Below, piece by piece: positions 44,419 through 53,999 of a stretch of DNA of 64,000 nt. Source of the DNA: Cocleimonas sp. (GTDB taxonomy: Bacteria > Pseudomonadota > Gammaproteobacteria > Thiotrichales > Thiotrichaceae); NCBI GenBank assembly GCA_021647365.1, contig JAKIUW010000002.1:75206-139205 (forward strand), given 5' to 3'. A program made the position numbers and the translations under genes. The notes beneath the pieces are model-generated. The model was not told the origin of the DNA and did no database searches. It worked only from the letters and a program-made list of their open reading frames with translations. How positions within the stretch are numbered: position 1 is the first letter of the stretch; each line of letters starts with the position of its first letter.

Positions 44419-44473
44419 AAGCACACCCCCCCACTTTTACAGCATGTTTATAAACATACTGTAAAAGTGGGGG
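44419..44473. repeat. Dispersed C7 repeat, inverted pair; right arm shortened
   Basis: The left unit is complete except that ACAGCATG replaces ACATG. The right arm reads CTGTAAAAGTGGGGG and stops there, so the compensating AG/CT change is seen in both arms. The right arm ends exactly where the toxin-like reading frame begins (44474), so the pair marks the truncation point of that gene. Confidence 0.88.
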
Positions 44474-45145
44474 ATTAAGGAAGTTATTAAAAGAGCAGGG
44501 AAAAAAGTAGTCACTGAAGTCAAAGAAGTCGTTAAGGAAGAAATAACCGTTTTAGGAGTAACGGCGGTGGCTACTGTTGCAGGGACGTTTATTACAAGAC
44601 CGGATATTGAGTGTGGAAGTGTGGGTTCTTTTCAGTCAGAAAGTGCCACTAAAAATGCCACTGACACCGAAAAGAACGAGAATATGGAGCGTGATCATAT
44701 TCCACAAAGTAAGTATATGGTAAAAAAGATACAGAAGACACAAGCATACAAGTCTATAGTTAAGGTAAAAGGTAAGTCACCAACGCAAATAAGAACATGT
44801 GTAGACAATGCAGTGGTTAATAGAGCGCCAACAATAGCATTACCTGTCGACATGCATGCAGCAGGTCGAACCGGTGGAAGTAAAGGGAGAGATACATGGA
44901 AAGGCGACATGAAATCGACACCCAAGCAGGTGGCAGATCAAGATATTAAAGAATACAGGCGTTTATTAAAAGGAGAGAATTTAGCCCCTGATGAAAAAGA
45001 AGTGATGGATAAGGTCAGCGATGATTGTAAAAAGGATATAGAGAAAGGCCTACAAAAAATGGAAAAAGAAAAATTTAATAATTTTTTCAAAAAAGTAATT
45101 GATAAATGTAAACAACCCGTAAAAACAAAGAGAAAAAGAAAATGA
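44474..45145 (+). pseudogene. 5'-truncated nuclease-like polymorphic toxin C-terminus
   Basis: The frame is open from the repeat border, starts with IKEVIKRAGKKVVTEVKEVV and lacks a normal start. GTG at 44567 would give 192 residues. The motif ERDHIPQSK followed by PTIALPVDMHAAGRTGG is like the HNH-type nuclease tips of polymorphic toxins (DHIP...H spacing). A Lys-rich C-terminal tail ends KTKRKRK. Everything upstream of the tip, including any export or RHS domain, is missing. The next gene overlaps its stop (ATGA), as toxin-immunity pairs do. The assignment is tentative. Confidence 0.6.
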
Positions 45146-45636
45146 AATTAAACGGAAATGACATTATGGCTTTAATCGGTTTGCCAGAATCTGATGACAG
45201 TGTCTTAGATTTGATTGAGGCATTAGGTGTGGAGCGTCCCGTCGCTAATGAATACGGTAATTCTGAAGGCATAGATTTGGAAGACACACTGGGACTTTCT
45301 TTAGGTTTTAGTCAAGAGCGTGTGACGGCAAAACAGAAAAAAGACCCTGCAGGTGGATTTTATCTAGATATAATCGACTTTCTCTATACCTTTGAGACCT
45401 TACCTTTTGGCATTGATGCCGATGATAACCTTTTGACGGTTGCTAAAAAAATTGGCAACCCTGTTATTTATAAACCGACAGATAAAGAAGATAATAGCCG
45501 ATACTGGGTGGATAAAGAAAAAGGATATAGAATGCAAATTTTATTTGAAGATGAAAAGTTTGAAGAAGTTTATGGGGTAGTATTTTATACTTATCGACCC
45601 CCGTCTACTTTTGATTGGATAATAGATGAAAAATAA
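45142..45636 (+). CDS. Candidate immunity protein of the truncated toxin
   Basis: A 164-residue acidic protein, coupled by a 4-base overlap to the toxin remnant. The second half (LPFGIDADDNLLTVAKKIG, then KGYRMQILFEDEKFEEVYGV) has the alternating beta-strand pattern seen in small immunity proteins, but I cannot name a family. It keeps a complete reading frame although the toxin is truncated. Confidence 0.55.
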   Translation: MKLNGNDIMALIGLPESDDSVLDLIEALGVERPVANEYGNSEGIDLEDTLGLSLGFSQERVTAKQKKDPAGGFYLDIIDFLYTFETLPFGIDADDNLLTVAKKIGNPVIYKPTDKEDNSRYWVDKEKGYRMQILFEDEKFEEVYGVVFYTYRPPSTFDWIIDEK

Positions 45637-45668
45637 AAAACCATTTTTAATTGATTTAAGGACAGTTT

Positions 45669-46625
45669 ATGACTAAGCAAAGAGATAAACGCTTAGAGGA
45701 AATGGGAAAAAAAATTCCTTTAGGCTATCCTCAACGCAAGGGCTATGTTTTTAAATATAGCAATGACTTTGAAACTTCTTCTTTTCCTCAAACGTTTATA
45801 AAGCGGTTTTTAGATGACGGTTATGGTGGCTTTGGGTTTTTTCCAGGTAGCTGTGAAAACCTGACTCGCTATTCATTATACCGTGCGATTTATGCCGCTG
45901 AAATCTTGGATGACAAAGCATTAGCTGTGGAAGAGCTATCCAGAGCGGGCTATTATGGCTATATGGGAGTTCATGTGAGTGCTATCGGGTGTGGCTTTAA
46001 TATTGAGTATATGCCTTTTATAGAAATGAACTTGGCAACAGAGTTATTTTTTGCCCCTGTGTTAATGAATGACTGGAGCAAGGCAGACAAAGTTGCCGTT
46101 GATTTAATTGACTCTCTCAATGCCAAAGCTTGCATTATTACCCGCGGACAGCCTGATCTGGAGGCTCATCCCCTTTGGTTTATATTAAAAATGTACAGTC
46201 AGCTTATCAATAAACCCATTGATGCAAGAAAGCCATTTCATCCCAAAGATTTTGAAGCCTATGACAATGTGATAGAAAAATGGGACACAGATGATTTGGT
46301 TGAAGTTGAAAAAATGAGTTATTTGCTGATGGATATGCATTATGAAATTTACCGATCAGATAAAGGTTCCCGAACGTTTTTAGCGACATTCCCTTATGAA
46401 GTTATAGTCTGGCTTAAATTAAGAGAAAGAAAAGGACTGGCTAACCCCAGCAGCTTGTCTCATCCCTTTATGAAGCAAAAAATAATGCAGCTCATTTTAA
46501 CGTCAAAAGAACGGTTTCCCCCTCCGGCAACGTTACCTTTTGCAAGTAGATTATTCAAGGGGTTGAAAAAAGAATACAGCACTATTGATATACCTGGTGA
46601 TTTAGATTTATTTTGTGATAATTAA
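45669..46625 (+). CDS. Unknown protein associated with the toxin locus
   Basis: A 318-residue soluble protein starting 33 bases after the immunity candidate with a AAGGACAG site. It is rich in aromatic residues (GYGGFGFFPGS, YYGYMGVHVSAIG, FIEMNLATELFFAPVL). The alternating helices suggest an alpha-helical fold. It may be a second immunity-type protein by position. No domain is recognised. The 3' neighbour is a repeat and then a gap. Confidence 0.55.
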   Translation: MTKQRDKRLEEMGKKIPLGYPQRKGYVFKYSNDFETSSFPQTFIKRFLDDGYGGFGFFPGSCENLTRYSLYRAIYAAEILDDKALAVEELSRAGYYGYMGVHVSAIGCGFNIEYMPFIEMNLATELFFAPVLMNDWSKADKVAVDLIDSLNAKACIITRGQPDLEAHPLWFILKMYSQLINKPIDARKPFHPKDFEAYDNVIEKWDTDDLVEVEKMSYLLMDMHYEIYRSDKGSRTFLATFPYEVIVWLKLRERKGLANPSSLSHPFMKQKIMQLILTSKERFPPPATLPFASRLFKGLKKEYSTIDIPGDLDLFCDN

Positions 46626-46675
46626 GCTGTTGTTTGGCTGGTTAACTCACACCCTTTCCTTGTATCGTTTATTAT

Positions 46676-46772
46676 CGTTCCCATGCTCCCGCGTGGGAAT
46701 GCAGTTTATGACGTTTTTCGACATAGGACGCGGAGCGCCCCTGTATGAATTTCCACGCAGGAACATGGAAAC
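46676..46772. repeat. GTTCCCATGCTCCCGCGTGGGAATGC-type imperfect inverted repeat
   Basis: CGTTCCCATGCTCC and GCGTGGGAATGC at the left, GACGCGGAGCGCC in the middle and TTTCCACGCAGGAACATGG at the right form nested arms. It is a common intergenic repeat of gammaproteobacteria. The remaining gap to 46863 has nothing recognised. Confidence 0.7.
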
Positions 46773-46863
46773 TATTAATTACAAAAATAAATTATATCTT
46801 TCTCTCTTTTAAAAAAATTCCTGAGAATGCTGTGATCCAATAATTATAGGGTCATCTCTTTTG

Positions 46864-47265
46864 CTATCCATGCGCAACGGTACTAATGACCTTTGTCATA
46901 CCTGATTTCTTCACTAAGCTGTCCATCATTACAATTAATGCCTTCTGATCTTCATCGGGTAAGGTGTTACATTGCTCACAAAGTTGGCGTAGTTCATAGT
47001 TCCTGATCTTTAAATCTTCTGAGGGTTCTTGCCTTCCAGCTAATGCATCCAAAGTCACTTGAAGGCTATCGGCAATCTTTACGACAGTATCAAAATGCGG
47101 CACATTGCCACCTTTCTCCCAGCGATTGTAAACCCGCGGACTCACTTCTAGTAATTCTGCGAGCCGTGCTTGCGTGATGTTTCTCGCCTGTCTAAGCAAT
47201 TGCAGACGATCAGAAAATATCGACATATCCAAATCTTGTATCTGATAATGAGTTTGAATTGTCAT
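46864..47265 (-). CDS. XRE-family transcriptional regulator
   Basis: About 133 residues with one N-terminal helix-turn-helix. RLQLLRQARNITQARLAELL and VSPRVYNRWEKGGNVP are the recognition-helix region, followed by FDTVVKIADSLQVTLDALAG. The C-terminal 60 residues (helical, with LVKKSG) may be for dimerisation. A start at the Met at 47226 (MSIFSDR) is equally possible. Further upstream the frame has TTG with no good site. It lies just downstream of kpsC on the same strand, and its target is unknown. Confidence 0.82.
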   Translation of the reverse strand: MTIQTHYQIQDLDMSIFSDRLQLLRQARNITQARLAELLEVSPRVYNRWEKGGNVPHFDTVVKIADSLQVTLDALAGRQEPSEDLKIRNYELRQLCEQCNTLPDEDQKALIVMMDSLVKKSGMTKVISTVAHG

Positions 47266-47329
47266 TGTAAGGGGAGTGTGCAATTGATATTTAATTTAGA
47301 AGTTTTTATCGAGGAAAGAGGGTTAGAGC

Positions 47330-49453
47330 TTAAAATAAACCACGAAAAAAATTAATGAATTTCCTCATTAGACGAGTCAACCAAAAAACTTGATTGCTGT
47401 GCTTCCCGCCTTGTTTATCAATCTGTTCTTTAAGTTGATCAACGATAGTCTCTGGGGTGGTAAATTGCCCCGTTTGCCAATTCATATAAAGCGGATAATC
47501 AATCAATGTGCCTGCGATTAATTCATTTGGCTGTAACTTCTTGGTACGGCGCTCTAACGGGTGACGATCAACAGTTAGCCCCCAGTTTGAGTAAAATGGC
47601 AAGCCGTAACAAACTACTTTCAATCCTCTCATTAATCCTTCAAATCCTACCAACGAAGTCATGGTATGTACCTCATCAACCACGGCAAGACAATCGGTAA
47701 TACTGGTGTCGCTTAACTCTAAATCCACATGTTTATTTATAACCTCAGGCGCAACTTTGCCCTTGCGGTTTCCACTGACTACATCGGGGTGAGGCTTATA
47801 AATCAGATAAGCATCAGGATTTTCTTCTCGCGTGACTTTGATTAAAGCAGTGTTTGAATCAATATCAATACAGCCTTTTATAATGGATGCATCGCCTTCA
47901 ACCTGCCCAGGTACTAATATGATTTTTTGATTATTTTTTGTACTTAAAGATGCCTTGCTAAAAGGCTTGCCCAAGTTATATTTACTTAACTCGTTTTTTA
48001 AAAGTGAATGTTTGAGTCGCTCTGCTCGTTTCAATTCATTATCTGAGAACTTTTTAGTTTGCAATATTGTCTCAAGATCGCTGGGTTTTGTAGGGTCATA
48101 ATAAATCCCCGTCTTATCCAAAACCAACGATGCTGGCGCAGTTAAATCTGTACCCAAACCTGCCGAGCGGATAAAGCCATCTTCAACTTGCCAAGGCGTG
48201 ACACCAAACTCATTGATAAGCTCATCTACCTGCGCTTGATTTTTACTTGCCCAAGTCACTAGCTGAGAGTTTGAATCAAAGCCCTTTTTAATCGCTTGCT
48301 TGGCAGAAGATACAAAAACAATATCACTCTTAACTGCCGAAATAGAACCTAAAAAAGCCTTGATATGGTTTTGCTTCCAGCGGGTGAAGTTTATGCAAAA
48401 GAGTTTATGAGATAGCTCAAGCCTATTTTTATACTGTAATTCAAAGTACGAAATAATATCTTCAAGTTCACAGTGTTGCTGAGTATCAGGGTGTAAATAG
48501 CGCGTGTATTGGATATATGCGGCAGTAAAAACCTCCTCTACAGTTCGTCTTTTTTTACGCCTATTCCAGACCTCCAAAGACTTATCAGCTCTATCTTCCG
48601 TCAAGCCCCAGCCCGCATAAAAAGGAACACCAAAACAGACAACATGTTTGCCTAACATCAATGCTTCAAAACCCATCTGCGAAGTTGCCACATAAACGGC
48701 ATCTACTTTTTTCAGCAATACCATTGGGTTTACTTGTTCTGAAATTATATGAATTCTTGAATCAAGCTTAGAAAAATTGAGATTGCCTTTCTTTTTTCCA
48801 ACTATCACATCAGGATGAGTTTTTACAATGATTCGTGCATTAGGATAATCATCCAGTGCCGCTTGCAACATCTTCTCAAATGTACTCTCATTAACGTAAC
48901 CATACTTTAGCGACATATCACCTGCCGTTTGGTCTATGACTAATACGACTTCATCAGCATCAAATAGTGAATCATCCAACTGTAATGAGCCATTATTATA
49001 TTTTGAAATATTACTCTTTATAATCCGCTGAATTGCATTTTGTGCACGGTTGGTAGCATCACCATCATGTAAAAGTGGGGGGGTGTGTTCGACAGGCTCA
49101 ACAGAACTGTGTTTTCCATATTCAGATATTAATGTATCAAGGTCAGAGGCTTGCGTAGCATCGTAATAAATGCCTTTACTATCGACAACAAGTGAGCAAC
49201 TTTCGGAACCAAGCACCCCTTGCCCCATTGAGTGGATGAAGCCATCTTCTAAAGCACAGTAAGGTAATTTATATTTTTTAGAGAAAGTAATCGCTGGCTG
49301 TGTATTTTCTTTTTTACCCCAACCAATAACAAGATCAATCTTTTGCTTTTCTCTAGGTTGAAATAACATTTCATGAGAGCGCAAAAATGTTTTTAATTTT
49401 TTATTATTGAATATGCCCTTTGAGAAAGTAGCTATAGTTTTAAGGCTATTCAT
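47330..49453 (-). CDS. Capsule polysaccharide Kdo-linker transferase KpsC-like, with repeat insertion
   Basis: A 707-residue protein with two homologous halves, typical of KpsC, which builds the beta-Kdo linker on the lipid anchor of exported polysaccharide. Duplicated motifs: ALEDGFIHSMGQG with GIYYDATQASDL, and QVEDGFIRSAGLG with GIYYDPTKPSDL. Residues about 115-130 (SVEPVEHTPPLLHDG) come from the dispersed repeat, in the first half before a helix. The last gene of an overlapping operon, it starts 4 bases inside the GT29-like gene. KpsS was not found. Confidence 0.85.
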   Translation of the reverse strand: MNSLKTIATFSKGIFNNKKLKTFLRSHEMLFQPREKQKIDLVIGWGKKENTQPAITFSKKYKLPYCALEDGFIHSMGQGVLGSESCSLVVDSKGIYYDATQASDLDTLISEYGKHSSVEPVEHTPPLLHDGDATNRAQNAIQRIIKSNISKYNNGSLQLDDSLFDADEVVLVIDQTAGDMSLKYGYVNESTFEKMLQAALDDYPNARIIVKTHPDVIVGKKKGNLNFSKLDSRIHIISEQVNPMVLLKKVDAVYVATSQMGFEALMLGKHVVCFGVPFYAGWGLTEDRADKSLEVWNRRKKRRTVEEVFTAAYIQYTRYLHPDTQQHCELEDIISYFELQYKNRLELSHKLFCINFTRWKQNHIKAFLGSISAVKSDIVFVSSAKQAIKKGFDSNSQLVTWASKNQAQVDELINEFGVTPWQVEDGFIRSAGLGTDLTAPASLVLDKTGIYYDPTKPSDLETILQTKKFSDNELKRAERLKHSLLKNELSKYNLGKPFSKASLSTKNNQKIILVPGQVEGDASIIKGCIDIDSNTALIKVTREENPDAYLIYKPHPDVVSGNRKGKVAPEVINKHVDLELSDTSITDCLAVVDEVHTMTSLVGFEGLMRGLKVVCYGLPFYSNWGLTVDRHPLERRTKKLQPNELIAGTLIDYPLYMNWQTGQFTTPETIVDQLKEQIDKQGGKHSNQVFWLTRLMRKFINFFRGLF
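49066..49110 (-). repeat. Composite repeat inside the kpsC-like gene
   Basis: The C7 unit is joined to GTTCGACAGGCTCAACAGAAC, the second module in its best-preserved form, with GTGTTCG replacing GTGCTTCG. It is read in a different phase from the copies in the usher and kinase genes, giving a Thr-Pro-Pro peptide. Confidence 0.94.
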
Positions 49454-50477
49454 GATTTATCTAAAAAACTTAGTCCATCTTTTTGCCAAGCTCTTAATAG
49501 TTTTTTCTCTTCTTGCCAATTATGACGCGTCCCAGCTTTGTGTGTTGATGAGCTATGGTGATATTGCTCTTGCTTATCACCAGAAAAGGATTGAAAACCA
49601 GCAACACTCAAACCATCTAACTTACCAGTGATTTGAGTAATCCACATTATAATTAAAAGCCCAGCACTGGGAGGAGCTTTCAATATTCTTACTAAGTCTT
49701 GCCATAGCTCCAGTGGTGGCGTTAAAACCTTTCCACCTTTTTCAAATGTCAACTTAACACGAGACCAATCGGACATTGTATAACAGATATCTGGGCCAGA
49801 AATAATTGTCCAGCCAACATCAACACCTAACAACTTTTCTGGCTCATGAAAATCAGGTGACTTGACCCAAAGGTCAATATTCTTACCGCATTGTTTTTGC
49901 AAACTTTCATCAGAACAATAGTTATTAAAACGAATCACCATCGCATGTTTGTCAATTAATTCACCTACGGATTTATTAAGTAGCGAGCCTGCATTACCTA
50001 CAATACAAATGCTATTAGAACTCTCTTTAATCAAGCGCTTAAATTCATCGCGCCATTTTTTCTGTTGCTGAAAAAAATCAGATAGTGATTGAAGATTATC
50101 TGATGATTTTGCCTTTCCTATTCTTTGAAGGTAGCTAGCAATAGGGGGAGACTTATCTGTGTAAGATCGTAATTGGGCTTCATCAGTAATGCTTAATAAG
50201 TCGAAATCTGGTTTATATTCAAGGATAAAGCCAAGTGCCATTTTTTTATTGAAGCTTGATAACTCATCTATATTTGAGCAGACAAAAAAAAACCTTTTGA
50301 ATCTAGCTTGTAGCCTAAGTCACGCAGAAAGCGTATATATGAAAACTTAATATTTGCATTCTGCGAGTGATTAAACGCGTTAGCATAATGGCTTAGAGTT
50401 TCATCAGAATAATAGCCTCTACTTCTACCGCGTTGCCCTCTAGAATGTGACAAATATGATCTTAAAAATCTAAACAT
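49450..50477 (-). pseudogene. GT29 (sialyltransferase-like) enzyme, frameshifted in an A9 tract
   Basis: The two frames 49450-50241 and 50268-50477 join if one base is added to the run of nine A at 50284-50292: reading then goes KGFFFVCSNIDELSSFNKKMALGF without break. Sialyl-type motifs are clear: the L-motif SICIVGNAGSLLNKS...VIRFNNY, the S-motif PPSAGLLIIMWITQI and the VS-like HHSSSTHKAG. The intact length would be about 342 residues. A homopolymer shift could be phase variation or a base-calling slip. It overlaps the neighbouring transferase and kpsC genes. Confidence 0.8.
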
Positions 50478-51528
50478 TGTCGCAATTTATCACATCATTA
50501 CAAAACTTGTCAGTCATTCGAGAAACATCCGCTTTTTCCAGTGTATCTTCATAGCACAATGAATGGTCAAACAGATCATTTGTATCATCACACAATAATT
50601 TTAAATGGTTGTACCAATCATCACCTGTTTTTGCTATCAGCACAGAGGAATTTTTAAACCTATCAGCATCACCATTAGAAGAAAAAATAGTTGGGATACC
50701 AAAAGCACCCGCCTCTACTGCTTTTAAGGCAGATTTACATTGATTGAAAATACTATTCTCCAGAGGCGCTAGATTAATACTTGAACAACTAACCAGCTTT
50801 TCGTACTCACTAAACGGCACTTTATCCAAGAAGGTTAGCTGGTTTTTTGATACATCCAAGGATGCTTTTAATGGCCCGACAACATCTAAATGAACGCTTG
50901 AGGTATCATTCAAAAATGCCTCTAATGGTTCTTTAATTAGCCTGAAATCATGGTCGTGGCTTCTTGTGCCAGAAAAGTATGTTATTTTTTTAGATGCAGT
51001 TTTCGTATTTATTTTTGTATCCCATGTATGAAAAACACAGTTGTGTAAAACCGTTACGGGCATATTAATAAAGTATTTGTTTAAATGGCTCTTTAATTGC
51101 TCTGTTGAACAAACAATATGATCACACAATCTAAGTGCCTTGTAATTTTTTAGGAATTTTTGAGATACTTGTTTCTTGCTTAAGATATTATTTACTACAG
51201 CAGGACTATACTTACTAAAGTCTGGATGGATTATTAAGTCATCTACATCAGCAATTATTTTCACCCCTTTTCTTTTCATTCTTCTTATGAAAAAAGCTAA
51301 GGATAGTGAGTAAACAGGTCTATGTAATAGTATATATTGGGTGTTTTTATTTACTTTATAGTCTTTAAAATGTCCTATGAAATTTAAAATTTCCTTTTTT
51401 TCTAAGCCTGAAGCTAGGTTCATACACCGATAAATAAATGATGCATCACTTTGATACAACTTTTTATTTTTACTAAACGCTAATATAGCAACACCATTTG
51501 TATTTCCACCTTGCAAAATATTCTTCAC
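50470..51528 (-). CDS. Glycosyltransferase (GT4-like) of the polysaccharide operon
   Basis: A 352-residue GT-B-fold protein. KGVKIIADVDDLI is the typical early motif of this group of transferases, and ITYFSGTRSHDHDF is the start of the C-terminal nucleotide-sugar domain. Later SSINLAPLENSIFNQCKSALKAVEAGAFGIPTIFS carries the conserved Glu in an EAGAFG context. It has an ATGA overlap with the upstream transferase and overlaps the GT29-like gene. The sugar donor is unknown. Confidence 0.8.
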   Translation of the reverse strand: MKNILQGGNTNGVAILAFSKNKKLYQSDASFIYRCMNLASGLEKKEILNFIGHFKDYKVNKNTQYILLHRPVYSLSLAFFIRRMKRKGVKIIADVDDLIIHPDFSKYSPAVVNNILSKKQVSQKFLKNYKALRLCDHIVCSTEQLKSHLNKYFINMPVTVLHNCVFHTWDTKINTKTASKKITYFSGTRSHDHDFRLIKEPLEAFLNDTSSVHLDVVGPLKASLDVSKNQLTFLDKVPFSEYEKLVSCSSINLAPLENSIFNQCKSALKAVEAGAFGIPTIFSSNGDADRFKNSSVLIAKTGDDWYNHLKLLCDDTNDLFDHSLCYEDTLEKADVSRMTDKFCNDVINCDNV

Positions 51529-52802
51529 CTTTTCCTAAAAAACACTCTAATTGGTCTGAGAAAGACATGTTTAGAGTCTAAAAAATAATGATGAGGGTCA
51601 TTCAACAGCTTCACACACAATCTACTATTTCGACTCCCCGACTTTGCTACATAGCGGATTAGGTATTCCTTCACGCTTCGCTTAATTGGCGGGATTTTAG
51701 GGCTAGTTGTTAAAGCACTAACATCCACAAGCACCTGATGATATAAATCTGAATTAGTATGGGTCGTGTACTTTTCAAAAAGATCCAAATATGCCGACCG
51801 AGCTAATTCCTCTCTTTTTTCGCGATGATCTATTAATAACTTAATCGCTTGATACCACTCTTCAAAATTATTATTAACTAAAAGCCCATTTTTATTATTT
51901 TTAACGATAGAGGAGTATGTTGGCACATCACTACAAATAGATACAAGACCGAGCGCTGTTGATTCTAGAAACTTCAAATGGCTCTTACTTTCATTAAAAA
52001 TATCATCAACCAAAGGAATAACTGCAATATCCCAATCAACTTGTTCTCTCAACCATTTCACAAATTTTGGGTAAGCTCTAGCTTTAGGCAATGGAATTGC
52101 TTTCCCAAATATAGGATTATTGAGATCTTTTTGAAATGCACCAATAACTTCAACCTCTATTTGATCACCATATTCACGTTTTATCCTATCCATCACATCA
52201 GCAATAACCATAAGATCTTCATTGTGAGTTGGAGTACCTACATAGCCAATCTTTACAATACTGCTTTTCTTCTTATCATAAGATAGTTGCGAGCTTGAAA
52301 TATCCCATAGCTGAGGATCTAAATAATTAGGGAGTAAAAAAACATTATCATTATACTTAGATGCCAATTTATACAACTGGGGCGTAGACACAACCACGGC
52401 ATCAGCAGCGGATGCAATCCAGACAGTCCTATCAACCATTCTTTTTACATTAGCTTTAATTCTTCCTGTGCGTTTATATAAGCCCTCTACATTAAAAAAA
52501 TCATCATCCAACTCATAGATACACTTCTTTCCCCCTTCTCTTAATTTTATCAACCAATTGGCAATCCTATCAAAATCTACTCCTCCAACATCACGCTCAA
52601 TTATAAAAATATTAGCAACAGAGGGATCTGGCAACTTTTTCTTTTTGGAAACAGTAATATTCCAGTTTTTTGTCAGACTAAGATTATTAGCATACGGTAG
52701 AAGCAATCTTACAAAAGCAGAGGCAGATGGTTCATCATTGGTATGTCTTTCAGGCATAATACAAACAGATAAATTATCTGCTTTGGTAGAATCAGTTTGC
52801 AT
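51525..52802 (-). CDS. Glycosyltransferase (GT4-like), first gene of the operon
   Basis: A 425-residue protein of GT-B type. The acceptor domain includes GKKCIYELDDDFF and the donor domain starts VKIGYVGTPTHNEDL. The sugar-nucleotide region is PLVDDIFNESKSHLKFLESTALGLVSIC, with the Glu of the E-x7-E-like motif, then GLLVNNNFEEWYQAI. Together with the next three genes it should build a surface polysaccharide, probably with Kdo linker. Unusual Asp-rich segments (ELDDDFFNVEG) suggest binding of metal or phosphate. Confidence 0.8.
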   Translation of the reverse strand: MQTDSTKADNLSVCIMPERHTNDEPSASAFVRLLLPYANNLSLTKNWNITVSKKKKLPDPSVANIFIIERDVGGVDFDRIANWLIKLREGGKKCIYELDDDFFNVEGLYKRTGRIKANVKRMVDRTVWIASAADAVVVSTPQLYKLASKYNDNVFLLPNYLDPQLWDISSSQLSYDKKKSSIVKIGYVGTPTHNEDLMVIADVMDRIKREYGDQIEVEVIGAFQKDLNNPIFGKAIPLPKARAYPKFVKWLREQVDWDIAVIPLVDDIFNESKSHLKFLESTALGLVSICSDVPTYSSIVKNNKNGLLVNNNFEEWYQAIKLLIDHREKREELARSAYLDLFEKYTTHTNSDLYHQVLVDVSALTTSPKIPPIKRSVKEYLIRYVAKSGSRNSRLCVKLLNDPHHYFLDSKHVFLRPIRVFFRKR

Positions 52803-53016
52803 ATTAAAACAGGCTCTAATTTTAATTTATGAGTTAAGTAAGTCTAAACCAATCTAAAAATTAATAATAACACCATAGTTATTTTTCGTACAAGATGAAG
52901 CTAATTAACACTCACATATACTATTTATACTGTAAAAATGTAATGATATCCCCCAAAAATAATTCTATATTATTAACTCTATCAAGCCCTTGCCTAAATA
53001 AAATTGAGACAGACAA

Positions 53017-53892
53017 ATGGATCGAATAGAAAAAATATTGTACAAAATAAACAAACAAGGCAGAGGACTGGAGATAGGCCCTAGCCATAGCCCCATTGCC
53101 TCAAAAGCCGATGGATTTGATGTTGAAATTATTGACTGCATGGACAAAGAATCTTTAATCGAGCATTTTAAAAATGATCCTGTTGATATTACAAAAATCG
53201 AAGAAGTTGATCATGTGTGGAACGGTGAGTCATATTCTGCTTTAACTAAAAAACCAAATTACTATGATTGGATTCTCTCTTCACACTCTATAGAACACAC
53301 AACGGATCTAATTGGCTTTTTAAATGATTGCGATGAAGTTCTTAAAGATGACGGCGTTATTTCATTAGCAATTCCTGATAAGCGATATTGCTTTGATTAT
53401 TTTAGACCTGCATCTGGTATCGGTAAAATTATTGACTACCATCGAAACAAAAACGTAAGGCACTCTTATGGAACTCACATAGAATTTAGTCTAAATTTCT
53501 GTGAACGTGATTCAGTAAGCTCATGGCCAGAAGGCTCAGACGGTATCTTTAGTCTTAATTATGATGCATCAACCGCTTTAACAATAGCCGAAAATGCAGA
53601 AGCATCTTCAGAATATACAGATGCACATGAATGGTGTTTTACCTACAGCTCATTTCGACTAATCATACAAGACCTATATGAACTAGGCTTTATTAAATTG
53701 AGAGAAGTACACTCATTTTCGTCCACTGGAAATGAATTTCATATAACTTTGGGGAGACATGGAGCTGGCACAAATAAGAGCCGCCTAGATTTATTAGCTG
53801 ATATTGACAGTGAAAATATTCGCTCTGTCTCTAAAGAAAAAATAGAAAAACCAAAAGTAGAAAAAAAATGGTGGCAAAGATTATTTAAATAA
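53017..53892 (+). CDS. SAM-dependent methyltransferase-like protein
   Basis: A 291-residue class I methyltransferase fold. Motif I is GRGLEIGPSHSPIASKAD (GxG replaced by EIGPS, as in many sugar-linked methyltransferases). Later motifs are DWILSSHSIEHTTD and VLKDDGVISLAIPDKRY. The C-terminus ends in Lys-Trp-rich KVEKKWWQRLFK. It is divergent from the glycosyltransferase operon across a 214-base AT-rich gap with no feature seen, so a role in the same polysaccharide is possible but unproven. Confidence 0.72.
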   Translation: MDRIEKILYKINKQGRGLEIGPSHSPIASKADGFDVEIIDCMDKESLIEHFKNDPVDITKIEEVDHVWNGESYSALTKKPNYYDWILSSHSIEHTTDLIGFLNDCDEVLKDDGVISLAIPDKRYCFDYFRPASGIGKIIDYHRNKNVRHSYGTHIEFSLNFCERDSVSSWPEGSDGIFSLNYDASTALTIAENAEASSEYTDAHEWCFTYSSFRLIIQDLYELGFIKLREVHSFSSTGNEFHITLGRHGAGTNKSRLDLLADIDSENIRSVSKEKIEKPKVEKKWWQRLFK

Positions 53893-53999
53893 TTATTATC
53901 CTACAACCCGCTTATCGGCAAAAACCCACAAGCCCATCAGCATCGTTTATAATAGTGCTAATAATAAAAATTAAGAGCTATAAGGCTCTAGGCGTCATT

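Noticed and set aside
44390..44434. GTG start of the ygfB-like protein within the repeat
   Set aside because: It would add MGGCAFHYIGARIAA, a repeat translation absent from the family; the Met at 44389 fits.
46864..47283. The TTG start of the XRE gene with MHTPL as another repeat-derived N-terminus
   Set aside because: CACACTCCCCTTACAATG is only loosely like the repeat and the start codon is poor; ATG at 47265 or 47226 is preferred.
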